Shown in pieces: positions 15,742 to 23,648 of a stretch of DNA of 27,044 nucleotides (the stretch's first letter is position 1; the number at the start of each line of letters is the position of its first letter). The DNA lies in the NCBI GenBank assembly GCA_934101625.1, contig CAKORV010000012.1, positions 1-27,044 on the forward strand, in the 5' to 3' direction. This DNA comes from an uncultured Bacilli bacterium. Lineage in GTDB: Bacteria > Bacillota_I > Bacilli_A > RF39 > UBA660. The position numbers and the translations under genes are program-made. The notes beneath the pieces are model-generated. The model saw nothing but the letters and a program-made list of their open reading frames with translations. It made no database searches and was not told the origin of the DNA.

Positions 15742-16121
15742 TAATCATCAAAAAACCTTTCTATATCTTTTAAACTTTTCTTAGATGTAGTTTTACTTTC
15801 CTTCTTATCTTTATCTTTACTAACCATAATTTCCTCTAAAAATCCTAATGCTTTTTGTAATGAACCAATATTTTCTTCCAATTTATCTACATCTATATTT
15901 TTAATATTATCTACTACACTCTTAACAGTATCTGATAATTTAGTTTCTTCTTTTACTTTTCTAATATTTTTAAACTCATTCCATACATCACTTTCTTCTC
16001 CATAAATATCATATAATTCAAATAATTTTTGCCACGAAGTTTTACCACTTGTAACACTACTCGCAAGATATTTATTTCTAGAAGCAAACTCTTTAAAATT
16101 ATCTTTTGTACTCACTTGCAT
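15741..16121 (-). CDS. ylbD: YlbD-like protein
   Basis: 126 residues. N-terminal FKEFASRNKYLASSV, TSWQKLFELYDIYGE and WNEF match the YlbD (spore-coat-annotated) family; C-terminal SLQKALGFLEEIM then a Lys-rich tail. The coat role reported in Bacillus is doubtful here, as nothing else in the window points to sporulation. ATG at 16121 directly abuts its only ribosome site GGTGA, so GTG at 16115 (six-base spacing) may be the real start. Cotranscribed with radC, 13 nt away, and coupled to ylbE. Confidence 0.7.
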   Translation of the reverse strand: MQVSTKDNFKEFASRNKYLASSVTSGKTSWQKLFELYDIYGEESDVWNEFKNIRKVKEETKLSDTVKSVVDNIKNIDVDKLEENIGSLQKALGFLEEIMVSKDKDKKESKTTSKKSLKDIERFFDD

Positions 16122-16134
16122 TCACCATTAAATA

Positions 16135-16821
16135 TTATGTATTTTTATCAGATTTAACACCATTTTCATAAAAACTATAATAACTAAACGGACTTATAAT
16201 AATATGATCAACTACTTTAATCCCAATAATATTACCCGTATAAATAATACTATTAGTAAGTTCTATATCTTCTTTACTTGGTGTAGTATCTCCACTTGGA
16301 TGATTATGCATAATAACTATAAATGACGCACTTTCTTTAATTGCCTCTTTAAAAACTTCTTTAGGATCAATTAAAACTCCACTAGAAGTCCCCTTACCTA
16401 TTTCTTTCTTTATAATTAAGTTCATCTTTATATCAAAAAGTAAAATATAAAATTTTTCTTGCTTAACACCTATAAACTCATCTTTAAATGTATTATAAAT
16501 TTGCATGGAATTTGTTAATTTAATTAAATTCTTATTACTACTAAAACATCTTCTACCAATCTCAATACTTGCTAGTATAATAGAAGCTTTACTAAGTTTT
16601 ATTCCTTTAATATTAAAAAGTGTATTAAGACCAATATTTTTTAAATTAGATAATCCACCAATTTCCTTAATAATATTATTTGATAACTCTACTACTGAAT
16701 TATCTTTATTACCAGTCCTAAGAACAATACTCAACAAATCCACATCAGATAAATTTTCTACTCCATATTTCTTTAATTTTTCTCTTGGTTTTTCTTCATC
16801 CACTATATCTTTAAATTTCAT
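16135..16821 (-). CDS. radC: RadC-like JAB-domain protein
   Basis: 228 residues, full length. N-terminal helix-hairpin-helix region (LFNIKGI) and C-terminal JAMM metalloenzyme domain with HNHPSGDTTPSKED (His172, His174, Asp185) and Glu122. All metal-site residues are present. The biological role is unsettled; links to recombination and competence have been proposed. GGAG ribosome site before ATG at 16821; first gene of radC-ylbD-ylbE. Confidence 0.92.
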   Translation of the reverse strand: MKFKDIVDEEKPREKLKKYGVENLSDVDLLSIVLRTGNKDNSVVELSNNIIKEIGGLSNLKNIGLNTLFNIKGIKLSKASIILASIEIGRRCFSSNKNLIKLTNSMQIYNTFKDEFIGVKQEKFYILLFDIKMNLIIKKEIGKGTSSGVLIDPKEVFKEAIKESASFIVIMHNHPSGDTTPSKEDIELTNSIIYTGNIIGIKVVDHIIISPFSYYSFYENGVKSDKNT

Positions 16822-16864
16822 AATTCTCCAATAGAAGATTTAAAATGATTTTTAATGCATACTT

Positions 16865-16870
16865 ATTATA
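16865..16870 (-). promoter_or_regulatory. radC operon -10 element
   Basis: TGATATAAT, an extended -10, about 44 nt before the radC ATG and just after a terminator. Weak -35. Confidence 0.5.
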
Positions 16871-16884
16871 TCAGTAGAGCATAT

Positions 16885-16911
16885 AAAAAGAAACCTTTTT
16901 TATTAGGTTTC
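16885..16911 (-). terminator. Terminator overlapping stop codon
   Basis: 6-bp stem GAAACC-GGTTTC, 10-nt loop holding the TAA of the gene at 16903, then five Ts. Confidence 0.7.
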
Positions 16912-17238
16912 ATCATTTTCTTTTGTACTTATACAAGTAAATTTCATCTTATAACTATAGAATATAAACTTTTTATTAACAGTTATATCTACAGCACATG
17001 TCTTATCATCAACTTTAACTTCTTTTAAGTAATCTTTTTCTTCCAATTCTTCAGTAGTAATTGTAAAAGGAAATTTAGTAATTTTATTATCTTCTATATA
17101 ATCTTTTACAGCTTCTTTAAGTTCATTTTTCTTACTTATATACTTAATTTCTTCTTCTTTAGTAATTGCTATTATATATATTCCTAAAACAAGTCCTACT
17201 ATTAAAAAACCCCAAATTAAAATTATTCTTTTACTCAT
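16903..17238 (-). CDS. Small membrane protein, pilin-like
   Basis: 111 residues: MSKR, one hydrophobic helix (IILIWGFLIVGLVLGIYIIAI), then a charged region with KEAVKDYIEDN and a short beta-rich tail with two Cys (KTCAVDI, MKFTCIS). The layout (one N-terminal helix, a YI.DN helix, small Cys-linked domain) resembles minor pilins, but there is no FTLVE signal, so this is a weak call. ATG at 17238 overlaps the TGA of the upstream gene. Ends in a terminator. Confidence 0.6.
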   Translation of the reverse strand: MSKRIILIWGFLIVGLVLGIYIIAITKEEEIKYISKKNELKEAVKDYIEDNKITKFPFTITTEELEEKDYLKEVKVDDKTCAVDITVNKKFIFYSYKMKFTCISTKENDET

Positions 17239-17714
17239 CAATCATCTTTTCTTTCTTCATATCCTTTAGTTTCATACTTAGGACATTTTAAATATGGCTT
17301 ATAAATTATTTCACCATTTTCTACATAAACCGCTGTATATCCTGAACAATCTTTTTTATTTTTATCCACTAATTCTGCTAAATAACCATTATCTATTAAT
17401 TGACTAACTCTAATATTTAATGTATCAAGTCCAAGCTCATTATTATAGAAATCATTTATATATAATTTAGTAGCACCTACCATATCATTTTCTAAATCTT
17501 CATAACTAAATACTTTTTCTGGCTCTTTTGGTTCTTCTTGTTTATCACCATTTTTATCAGGGTTTGGATTAAACAAATTTGATGAATAAAATTGCCAGTT
17601 TTCATCTACTAATCCTAATCTTCTTAATCCCCAAAAGCTAAATAATAAACATACAACAAATACTAATAAGAACAATATTGCTTCTACAATACCCCATCCA
17701 TTTTTATTTAACAT
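17238..17714 (-). CDS. Pilin-like membrane protein
   Basis: 158 residues. N-terminus MLNKNGWGIVEAILFLLVFVV resembles a degenerate prepilin signal (NKNG then a Glu-containing hydrophobic helix). A Pro-rich linker (PNPDKN; EEPKEPEK) leads to a domain with LYINDFYN, LIDNGYL, DCSGY and KCPKYET. The DNGYL and CSGY.Y motifs recur in pseudopilin-like proteins of uncultured Bacilli. Strong GGGAGG ribosome site. It is coupled to the next small membrane protein (TGATG). It may follow topA on one transcript, 37 nt apart. Confidence 0.6.
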   Translation of the reverse strand: MLNKNGWGIVEAILFLLVFVVCLLFSFWGLRRLGLVDENWQFYSSNLFNPNPDKNGDKQEEPKEPEKVFSYEDLENDMVGATKLYINDFYNNELGLDTLNIRVSQLIDNGYLAELVDKNKKDCSGYTAVYVENGEIIYKPYLKCPKYETKGYEERKDD

Positions 17715-17751
17715 AACTTTACCTCCCTTAGGTTAATTTTATCACATAAGT

Positions 17752-19767
17752 TTATTTTTTACAATTAGGACAGAACTTTTCGCCTTTCTTTTCTACAAGT
17801 AAGTTTCCACACTCTGGACATATTTTTCCAGTTGGTTTATCCCAAAAGGCATTTTTACATTTTGGATAATTACTACATCCATAAAAATCTTTACCTCTTT
17901 TAGTCTTTTTAACAACTATATTTCCATCACATAAAGGACACTTACAAATAACATTTACTTCTTTTTCTACTTTAGGTACATACTTACATTCAGGATATCC
18001 AGAACATGCCACAAATTTACCATACTTTCCATATCTATAAACAAGTGGTTTACCACACTCTGGACACATTTCTCCAGTTTCTTCTGGGGCTTCCTTTTCC
18101 ATATTTTTAAATGCTGTTTCTAAAAGTGGTTCAAAATCTTTATAAAATTTATCTATTAAATCATACCAAACCATTTTACCTTCAGCAACATAGTCTAAAT
18201 CAGTTTCCATATCACTAGTATATTTAACATTTATAATACTAGAAAAGAACTCTTGTAATTTATCAGTAACTTGAATACCAACTGTAGTAGGTTCAAACTT
18301 CTTATCAACAACACTTATATACTTTCTTTCTTTTAGTACTTCAATTATTTTAACATAAGTACTTGGTCTACCTATACCTAAACTTTCTAATTCTTTAATT
18401 AATTTATCTTCTGTAAATCTAGCAGGTGGTTCAGTAAAGTGACTTGTTTTATGAATATCTTTACTTACTAATATATTTGATTTATAAGAACTAAAGTCAG
18501 GTAATACTTTATCTTCTGATTTTTCAAACTCTTTATAAATCTTTAAATATCCATCAAATACTTGAACTTGCCCATTAGCTGTGAATTTATAATCATTATT
18601 ATCTAATGTAACTGTAGTCGCAAGTACTTTAGCATCTGCCATTAAACTAGATAATGCCCTTATATAAATTAAATTATATAATTTGTATTCATCACTAGTT
18701 AAATGAAGCTTCATACTTTCTGGTGTTCTATTTAAACTAGTAGGTCTTATACCTTCATGAGCATCTTGTACATTTTCTTTATTTTTAGTAACTTTTACAT
18801 TTCCAACATATTGTTTACCATAATTATTAGTAATAAATTTCTTAGCATCACTTACAAACACATCACTTAATCTTGTACTATCGGTTCTCATATATGAAAT
18901 TAAACCTACAGTTTCATTACCAATATTTTTACCTTCATATAATCCTTGCGCTAATCTCATAGTTTTAGATGCACTAAAGCCTAATTTAATACTTGCCATT
19001 TGTGTTAAAGTACTTGTGGTAAATACAGGTTTACTTTTCTTAGATTTTTCTTTACTTTCTACACTTTCTATTGTAAATGCATTAGATAAAGAATTTAATA
19101 TATTATCTGCTTCAACATTTGATTTAATCTCAATCTTTTTATCTTTATATTTAGATAAACTTGCTTCAAAATCATTAAATTCTGCTTCTATAGTAAAATA
19201 CTCTTCACTGTTAAAAGCTTCAATTTCTCTTTCTCTATCTACAATTAATTTTAAAGCAACACTTTGAACACGTCCAGCACTTTTACCTTCAGTCTTATTT
19301 TGCATAAGTTTACTTAATCTAAAACCAATAATTCTATCTAATATTCTTCTTGCTTCTTGACTATGTACTAAATCCATATCAATATCTCTTGGTTCTTTAA
19401 ATGCTTCTTTAATAGCATTTTCTGTTATTTCATTAAACACTACTCTACCATAGTTTTTATCAATACCTAAAGCATCTTTTAAATGCCAACTTATTGCTTC
19501 TCCCTCACGGTCAGGGTCGGTTGCTAGTATAACATAATCACTATTACTTATTTCTTTTTTTAGTTCTTTTACTAATTTTCCTTTACCACTTATAACCTTA
19601 TAACTAGGTTTATAATGATTTTCTAAATCTACTCCTAATCCATATTTACCAGTTGTAGTTAAATCTCTAATATGTCCCTTACTAGAAGTAACTTTATAAT
19701 CTTTTCCTAAATATTTTTCAATAGTCTTACTCTTACTAGGGCTTTCTACTATTACTAAATTTTTCAT
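17752..19767 (-). CDS. topA: DNA topoisomerase I
   Basis: 671 residues. Relaxes negative supercoils by cutting one strand. Toprim domain with IVESPSKSKTIEKYLG and DPDREGEA (84-90); active-site Tyr292 in LISYMRTDSTRLS; C-terminal three zinc ribbons: CPECGKPL..CSGYPEC, CPLCDGNI..CSNYPKC and CPECGNLL..CPNC. Full length and intact. AAAGGAG ribosome site, TTGACA promoter at 19822-19850. Confidence 0.97.
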   Translation of the reverse strand: MKNLVIVESPSKSKTIEKYLGKDYKVTSSKGHIRDLTTTGKYGLGVDLENHYKPSYKVISGKGKLVKELKKEISNSDYVILATDPDREGEAISWHLKDALGIDKNYGRVVFNEITENAIKEAFKEPRDIDMDLVHSQEARRILDRIIGFRLSKLMQNKTEGKSAGRVQSVALKLIVDREREIEAFNSEEYFTIEAEFNDFEASLSKYKDKKIEIKSNVEADNILNSLSNAFTIESVESKEKSKKSKPVFTTSTLTQMASIKLGFSASKTMRLAQGLYEGKNIGNETVGLISYMRTDSTRLSDVFVSDAKKFITNNYGKQYVGNVKVTKNKENVQDAHEGIRPTSLNRTPESMKLHLTSDEYKLYNLIYIRALSSLMADAKVLATTVTLDNNDYKFTANGQVQVFDGYLKIYKEFEKSEDKVLPDFSSYKSNILVSKDIHKTSHFTEPPARFTEDKLIKELESLGIGRPSTYVKIIEVLKERKYISVVDKKFEPTTVGIQVTDKLQEFFSSIINVKYTSDMETDLDYVAEGKMVWYDLIDKFYKDFEPLLETAFKNMEKEAPEETGEMCPECGKPLVYRYGKYGKFVACSGYPECKYVPKVEKEVNVICKCPLCDGNIVVKKTKRGKDFYGCSNYPKCKNAFWDKPTGKICPECGNLLVEKKGEKFCPNCKK

Positions 19768-19821
19768 TAAACTCTCCTTTAGATAACTATATATTTTAAT
19801 GCTTAAGTTCTCTCAATAACT

Positions 19822-19850
19822 AAAATAAAAGAAATTTAATACTTTGTCAA
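19822..19850 (-). promoter_or_regulatory. topA promoter
   Basis: Consensus -35 TTGACA (19845-19850), 17-bp spacer, weak -10 TATTTT (19822-19827). About 55 nt before the ATG. Perhaps supercoiling-sensitive (inferred only from the weak -10). Confidence 0.5.
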
Positions 19851-19871
19851 TAGTTTACAATTAATTTAATA

Positions 19872-21653
19872 TTATTTATGTAAACTTAATACTTTATGAG
19901 ATTTATTAAACGCAATATCTTTTTTAGATTTATTAGTACCATCTATAAAATTAAATTCTAATAATTCTTTATTTATAAAATACAAACCAGATGAATTACC
20001 ACTTAATAGTTCACATTCAATCATATATTCTGGATCATATTTTATTCCATCAATATATGGAATAGTCTTATCAAATACAAATTCATATTTTCCATTATAA
20101 ACATCTAAATTATATAAACACCTTTTAGTAACTAATTTTAACTTTTCTTGTAATTTACTAATGTTTATATTCCATTCTTTATTAAGAAATAATATAACTT
20201 CATATAAAGAATTAAAATTAAATTCATATCTTTTTAATACACTACTTTGATCATTTATAATTCTTTTAATAGTATATTCAACTTTCCCATCAACTTCTCT
20301 TTTTCTAACATTAATATTCATATTTTTTAATACATCATCATTATCATAATATGTATCACTATTAATTAAATACTTAGAATTACTTAACTTTAATTTTTCT
20401 TTAATTAATTTGAATTCTTCAGTTGAGTTAGAAGAATTATTATTAAAAATATATTTTTTTTCTATTTCTACTTCATTTTTAAAATAATTTTCTATTTCAT
20501 TTAAATCTAAATTAAATATATTTCTAAGTACATATAAATCGATTCCAATAATATATCTTTCACTCTTTAAATTAGAATTAATCATATCGCTAACATTGGA
20601 TAATTCATCTATAATACCATTCTTATTTATATATATTTTTTTATTTTTATTATAAATATTTATTAAAGATGATGAAATAAATATGTAGTCACTATATTCT
20701 TTAAGTATTGGATATTTTCTAAAGAGTTTATCTTTAAATAAAATTAATGACTCCTGGTTATTAAATTCTTTAAACAAAATACTATTATCTATATCTCTGT
20801 TTATCAATAATTTAGAATATCTACTTATAATTATATCTTTACTTTTAGAATATTTTTCAAACAAATATTTAAGTTCTGATTCTTTAGTATTCCAATTAAC
20901 ATTAGTATTAGTAAGTTTTAAAAATAGTCCTAATATTTTTTCTAATATTAAAGATTTTTTATCTAAATAGATTTTATCATATAACTCAAATCTTTTATTA
21001 AAATAATTTACTATTTTATAAATAGAATCATTATTAAAAACTATTTCTAATTTATTATTTACACATTCTAAACTTATTTCATTTAATAAATTAGAAAAAT
21101 CATTAGTTTCATTTAATATATGCCTAGAATCTCTATATATGTAATCTATTCTGTCTATATCTATACCACCACTTAGTAATTTACTAACTATGAATAACAG
21201 ACTATTTTCTTCTATATTTTCTTTTTTAATTAGCTTAATTGTTTTATCAAGTACATTTTCACCAAAAGAATTTATTATTTGTTTATGTATTTCAGTATTA
21301 CCTTCTAATAAATGAATTGTATTGTTTTCATGAGTACCAGGTAAATATTCTTCCATAACATGAGAAAATGGGCCATGTCCTATATCATGAGTAAGTGCCA
21401 TAAGTTTTATACTTTCTTCATCTTCTTTATTAATTTTTATAATACCGTTTAGTTTATTTTTACAACTAGCTATAAGTTTACAAGCTAAATAATAAACTCC
21501 TAAACTATGTTGGTATCTTGTATGTGTAGCATTAGGATTTGTATTTAAGCCAAGCTGTGTAACATTTTTCATATTAATAAATTCTTTACTATTAATAACA
21601 TTTAAATATTTATCTTCTATATCGATTATTCCCCATATATCATTTACTTTCAT
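19872..21653 (-). CDS. HD-domain phosphohydrolase fused to CYTH domain
   Basis: 593 residues. The N-terminal half is a dNTPase/SAMHD1-type HD hydrolase: RYQHS (His49), HDIGHGPFSH (His89-Asp90), GTHEN, and GGIDIDRIDYIYRDS. The middle (about 200-385) is helical. The C-terminus (about 390-590) reads as a CYTH triphosphate-tunnel domain: ExExK at 396-400 (VEIEKKYIF), DTYYDN, INVRKREVDG, YTIKR, and late acidic strands (YEFVFDKT, MIECELLSG). Both active sites look intact. HD enzymes of this type split dNTP or (p)ppGpp-like nucleotides; CYTH domains hydrolyse triphosphates or make cAMP. The fusion suggests a dual nucleotide or phosphate sensor-hydrolase (inferred). ATG at 21653 overlaps the upstream gene by 14 nt. 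Last gene of the NrtR-like cluster. Confidence 0.85.
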   Translation of the reverse strand: MKVNDIWGIIDIEDKYLNVINSKEFINMKNVTQLGLNTNPNATHTRYQHSLGVYYLACKLIASCKNKLNGIIKINKEDEESIKLMALTHDIGHGPFSHVMEEYLPGTHENNTIHLLEGNTEIHKQIINSFGENVLDKTIKLIKKENIEENSLLFIVSKLLSGGIDIDRIDYIYRDSRHILNETNDFSNLLNEISLECVNNKLEIVFNNDSIYKIVNYFNKRFELYDKIYLDKKSLILEKILGLFLKLTNTNVNWNTKESELKYLFEKYSKSKDIIISRYSKLLINRDIDNSILFKEFNNQESLILFKDKLFRKYPILKEYSDYIFISSSLINIYNKNKKIYINKNGIIDELSNVSDMINSNLKSERYIIGIDLYVLRNIFNLDLNEIENYFKNEVEIEKKYIFNNNSSNSTEEFKLIKEKLKLSNSKYLINSDTYYDNDDVLKNMNINVRKREVDGKVEYTIKRIINDQSSVLKRYEFNFNSLYEVILFLNKEWNINISKLQEKLKLVTKRCLYNLDVYNGKYEFVFDKTIPYIDGIKYDPEYMIECELLSGNSSGLYFINKELLEFNFIDGTNKSKKDIAFNKSHKVLSLHK

Positions 21654-22293
21654 TCTTTCTCCTTAAAACTTTAACTAGCTCTTCTTTTTCATCAATGTTT
21701 AATTTATACCCTAAAAATTTTTCAACACTTTTTACTGTTTCTAAACTTATCTTACCAGTTAATTTAATTGTAATTGCATCCTTAACTTTTTTATAATACT
21801 CTTCAATAGGTATTTGTTTTTTATTATATTCTTTCTCTTCCATTAAACTTTTAAGTTCACTATATTTTTTAATTTTTTTATCAACCTCTATATCATCAAT
21901 CATAGATAGTTCTTTTAGTTTAATAGATATATTCCTATCAAACGAATACTCTTCTTTATTTACATCTATTTGATAAAGATTTATTAAACTACTTACATTT
22001 CCATTTATTATTCCATTTATAATATAGTATAATTTTGGTTTTTCATATTCTATGTATGTTTTTTCATAAATCGGTACATCTCCGTAAAAATCTTCCCTAT
22101 ATCCAACTTCTTTAGAATCTATTTCATAAATAAATTCATCATTTCTTTTATGTAATACTGACACATGGGTCTTTTTACAACTTTTCCTCCCACAAGCTAT
22201 AACACATTCATTTTGCAATTTTTTAAGATTATCTTCATTAAAATTAACTTCATACTTTAAAGCATATTCTCCATTTGTACAATAATATATCAT
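21640..22293 (-). CDS. Hypothetical protein, 217 aa
   Basis: No family recognised. Begins MIYYCTNGEYALKYEVNF, with a Cys/Lys-rich patch CVIACGRKSCKKTHVSVL and a beta-rich middle (YEIDSKEVGYREDFYG, YEKPKLYYIING), then a Lys/Glu-rich helical C-terminus. Soluble, no membrane segment. Ribosome site AAGGAGAGA; start overlaps the upstream stop by one base (TAATG) and its TGA lies inside the HD-CYTH start region. The tight coupling on both sides says it works with its neighbours; it may be a partner or sensor of the HD-CYTH enzyme. Confidence 0.75.
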   Translation of the reverse strand: MIYYCTNGEYALKYEVNFNEDNLKKLQNECVIACGRKSCKKTHVSVLHKRNDEFIYEIDSKEVGYREDFYGDVPIYEKTYIEYEKPKLYYIINGIINGNVSSLINLYQIDVNKEEYSFDRNISIKLKELSMIDDIEVDKKIKKYSELKSLMEEKEYNKKQIPIEEYYKKVKDAITIKLTGKISLETVKSVEKFLGYKLNIDEKEELVKVLRRKNESK

Positions 22294-22838
22294 TAGTATC
22301 TCTCCTTAAACTCTTTTATTAACTTTTTATTAGCATTTTCTACTTTATTAGTTGATAGTAATTTGTAATAATATTCTCTTAGTCTTTTAATATTAACAAA
22401 CCTATATGACTTTAACACAAAATGTTCACTTTCGAATTTTTTATAGTCTTTTATTTCTATTCTTTTATCACAATCTAAACAAGCATAAATGTTATATTCA
22501 AATCTTCTATCTTGTTCATTTGGCACTACATAAGAAGATAATTCATAACTGTTACTAGAATCATAATAACTACCAACATATATCCATATATCATGTGTAC
22601 ACTTATTTTCACGAGCATAAGTACTGAATGCAAGACTATATATAATTTCATCTCCATTAACTTTATTGTAAACTAAATCTTTTCTAGAATTAATACATTC
22701 TGTTAGTTCAATGTATCTTTTAACCTTTGGATCCGATAATAGTAAATCAAGTTCTCTTTTATAGTCAATAAATTCCTTTCTTTTATTCTTCAATTCTTTA
22801 ACTTTATTTATAATTTCTAATCTATCATTTTCTTTCAT
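22293..22838 (-). CDS. Hypothetical protein with possible zinc ribbon
   Basis: 181 residues. The N-terminus is a coiled-coil-like helix (IINKVKELKNKRKEF). The C-terminal half has KCTHDIWIYVGSY and later YACLDCDKRIEI, a C-x-H ... C-x2-C arrangement that could bind zinc. No known family. ATG at 22838 with AAAGGA is chosen over the in-frame ATG at 22874, which lies inside the NrtR-type operator. It follows the regulator gene and is coupled to the 217-aa gene (TAATG). Confidence 0.7.
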   Translation of the reverse strand: MKENDRLEIINKVKELKNKRKEFIDYKRELDLLLSDPKVKRYIELTECINSRKDLVYNKVNGDEIIYSLAFSTYARENKCTHDIWIYVGSYYDSSNSYELSSYVVPNEQDRRFEYNIYACLDCDKRIEIKDYKKFESEHFVLKSYRFVNIKRLREYYYKLLSTNKVENANKKLIKEFKERY

Positions 22839-22853
22839 ATTATAATCCTTTCT

Positions 22854-22870
22854 TGTGTATTTTTTACACA
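22854..22870. promoter_or_regulatory. NrtR-type operator, downstream site
   Basis: TGTGTA-5-TACACA, 15 bp upstream of the ATG at 22838. Same half-sites and spacing (GTGTA-N5-TACAC) as the site in the nrtR promoter. It could block readthrough or an internal promoter for the HD-CYTH genes. Confidence 0.65.
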
Positions 22871-22894
22871 TCAATATTTATTTTAAAAATGTAC

Positions 22895-23569
22895 TTAAAA
22901 TACATTTTCATTTCTTTTTATATTTTTAAATTTATATATCTTAGCAGGTTTAGTTCCATCAAATACTTTTTCTTTGTTTGTATCTATAAGTAATCCTGTA
23001 TTAAGTAATTTCTTTCTAAAATTTCTCCTATCATATTTTTTATCTAATATTGTTTCATAAGCTTTCTGTATTTCAGGAATAACAAATCCATCTGGAAATA
23101 AAGATTTTAATATATCGGTACATGTTATTTTATCTCTTAAAGTTTCAATTGCTTTATCTAATATTTCATTATGATCATATGCTAGTTCTGGAATACTTTC
23201 AATACTAAACCAATCGGCATTTGAAGTTTTTAATGTTTCATTCAAAATACTTACTCTTTTATTATCTATAATTCCAATATATGTAATCGCAACCATTCTC
23301 ATGACTGGACTTCTATCAACATTACCAAATACGTTTGATAAGTATAAATCAATATCTGTTATTCCAGTTTTCTCTTGTATTTCCCTTTTCATTCCATCAA
23401 TTAAGTCTTCATTATTATAAAGAGCTCCACCAGGAAGTGCCCACATACCATTAAACGGGTTGTTTTTCCTTTTAATTAACAGAACTTTTGTAATTCCTTT
23501 ATCTACAGTAAATATAGAGCAAATAACATGAATGCCTTGATTACTATATAAAGGATTTTTTATTTCCAT
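22895..23569 (-). CDS. nrtR: NrtR-type Nudix-HTH regulator
   Basis: 224 residues. N-terminal Nudix domain: GIHVICSIFTV, RKNNPFNGMWALPGG, Nudix box GGALYNNEDLIDGMKREIQEK with the second catalytic Glu of REUxEE replaced by Lys, as often in NrtR proteins that sense rather than hydrolyse. C-terminal winged-helix (DRRNFRKKLLNTGLL, GTKPAKIYKF) typical of NrtR/NadQ. Known members repress NAD-related genes and release DNA on ADP-ribose binding. Here no NAD gene follows; the cluster holds the HD-CYTH hydrolase instead. ATG at 23569 is preferred to an in-frame GTG at 23578 that crowds the AGGA site. The palindromes in its promoter and before the next gene fit autoregulation. Confidence 0.82.
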   Translation of the reverse strand: MEIKNPLYSNQGIHVICSIFTVDKGITKVLLIKRKNNPFNGMWALPGGALYNNEDLIDGMKREIQEKTGITDIDLYLSNVFGNVDRSPVMRMVAITYIGIIDNKRVSILNETLKTSNADWFSIESIPELAYDHNEILDKAIETLRDKITCTDILKSLFPDGFVIPEIQKAYETILDKKYDRRNFRKKLLNTGLLIDTNKEKVFDGTKPAKIYKFKNIKRNENVF

Positions 23570-23589
23570 ATCTATCACATCCTAATTAC

Positions 23590-23618
23590 ATTATATGTGT
23601 ATTTTATACACTTGTCAA
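23590..23618 (-). promoter_or_regulatory. nrtR promoter with operator between -35 and -10
   Basis: Perfect TTGACA (23613-23618) and TATAAT (23590-23595) with a 17-bp spacer. The spacer is filled by the palindrome GTGTAT-3-ATACAC (23597-23611). A repressor bound there would block polymerase. This is the strongest promoter in the window. Confidence 0.85.
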
Positions 23619-23627
23619 TATAAAAAG

Positions 23628-23648
23628 AAAAAAATACAAAATAGTATT
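23628..23648 (-). terminator. Weak candidate terminator
   Basis: A 5-bp stem AATAC-GTATT and T-run overlapping the TAA at 23647. Marginal by stem length; listed because it has the same stop-in-hairpin layout as three better ones. Confidence 0.3.
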
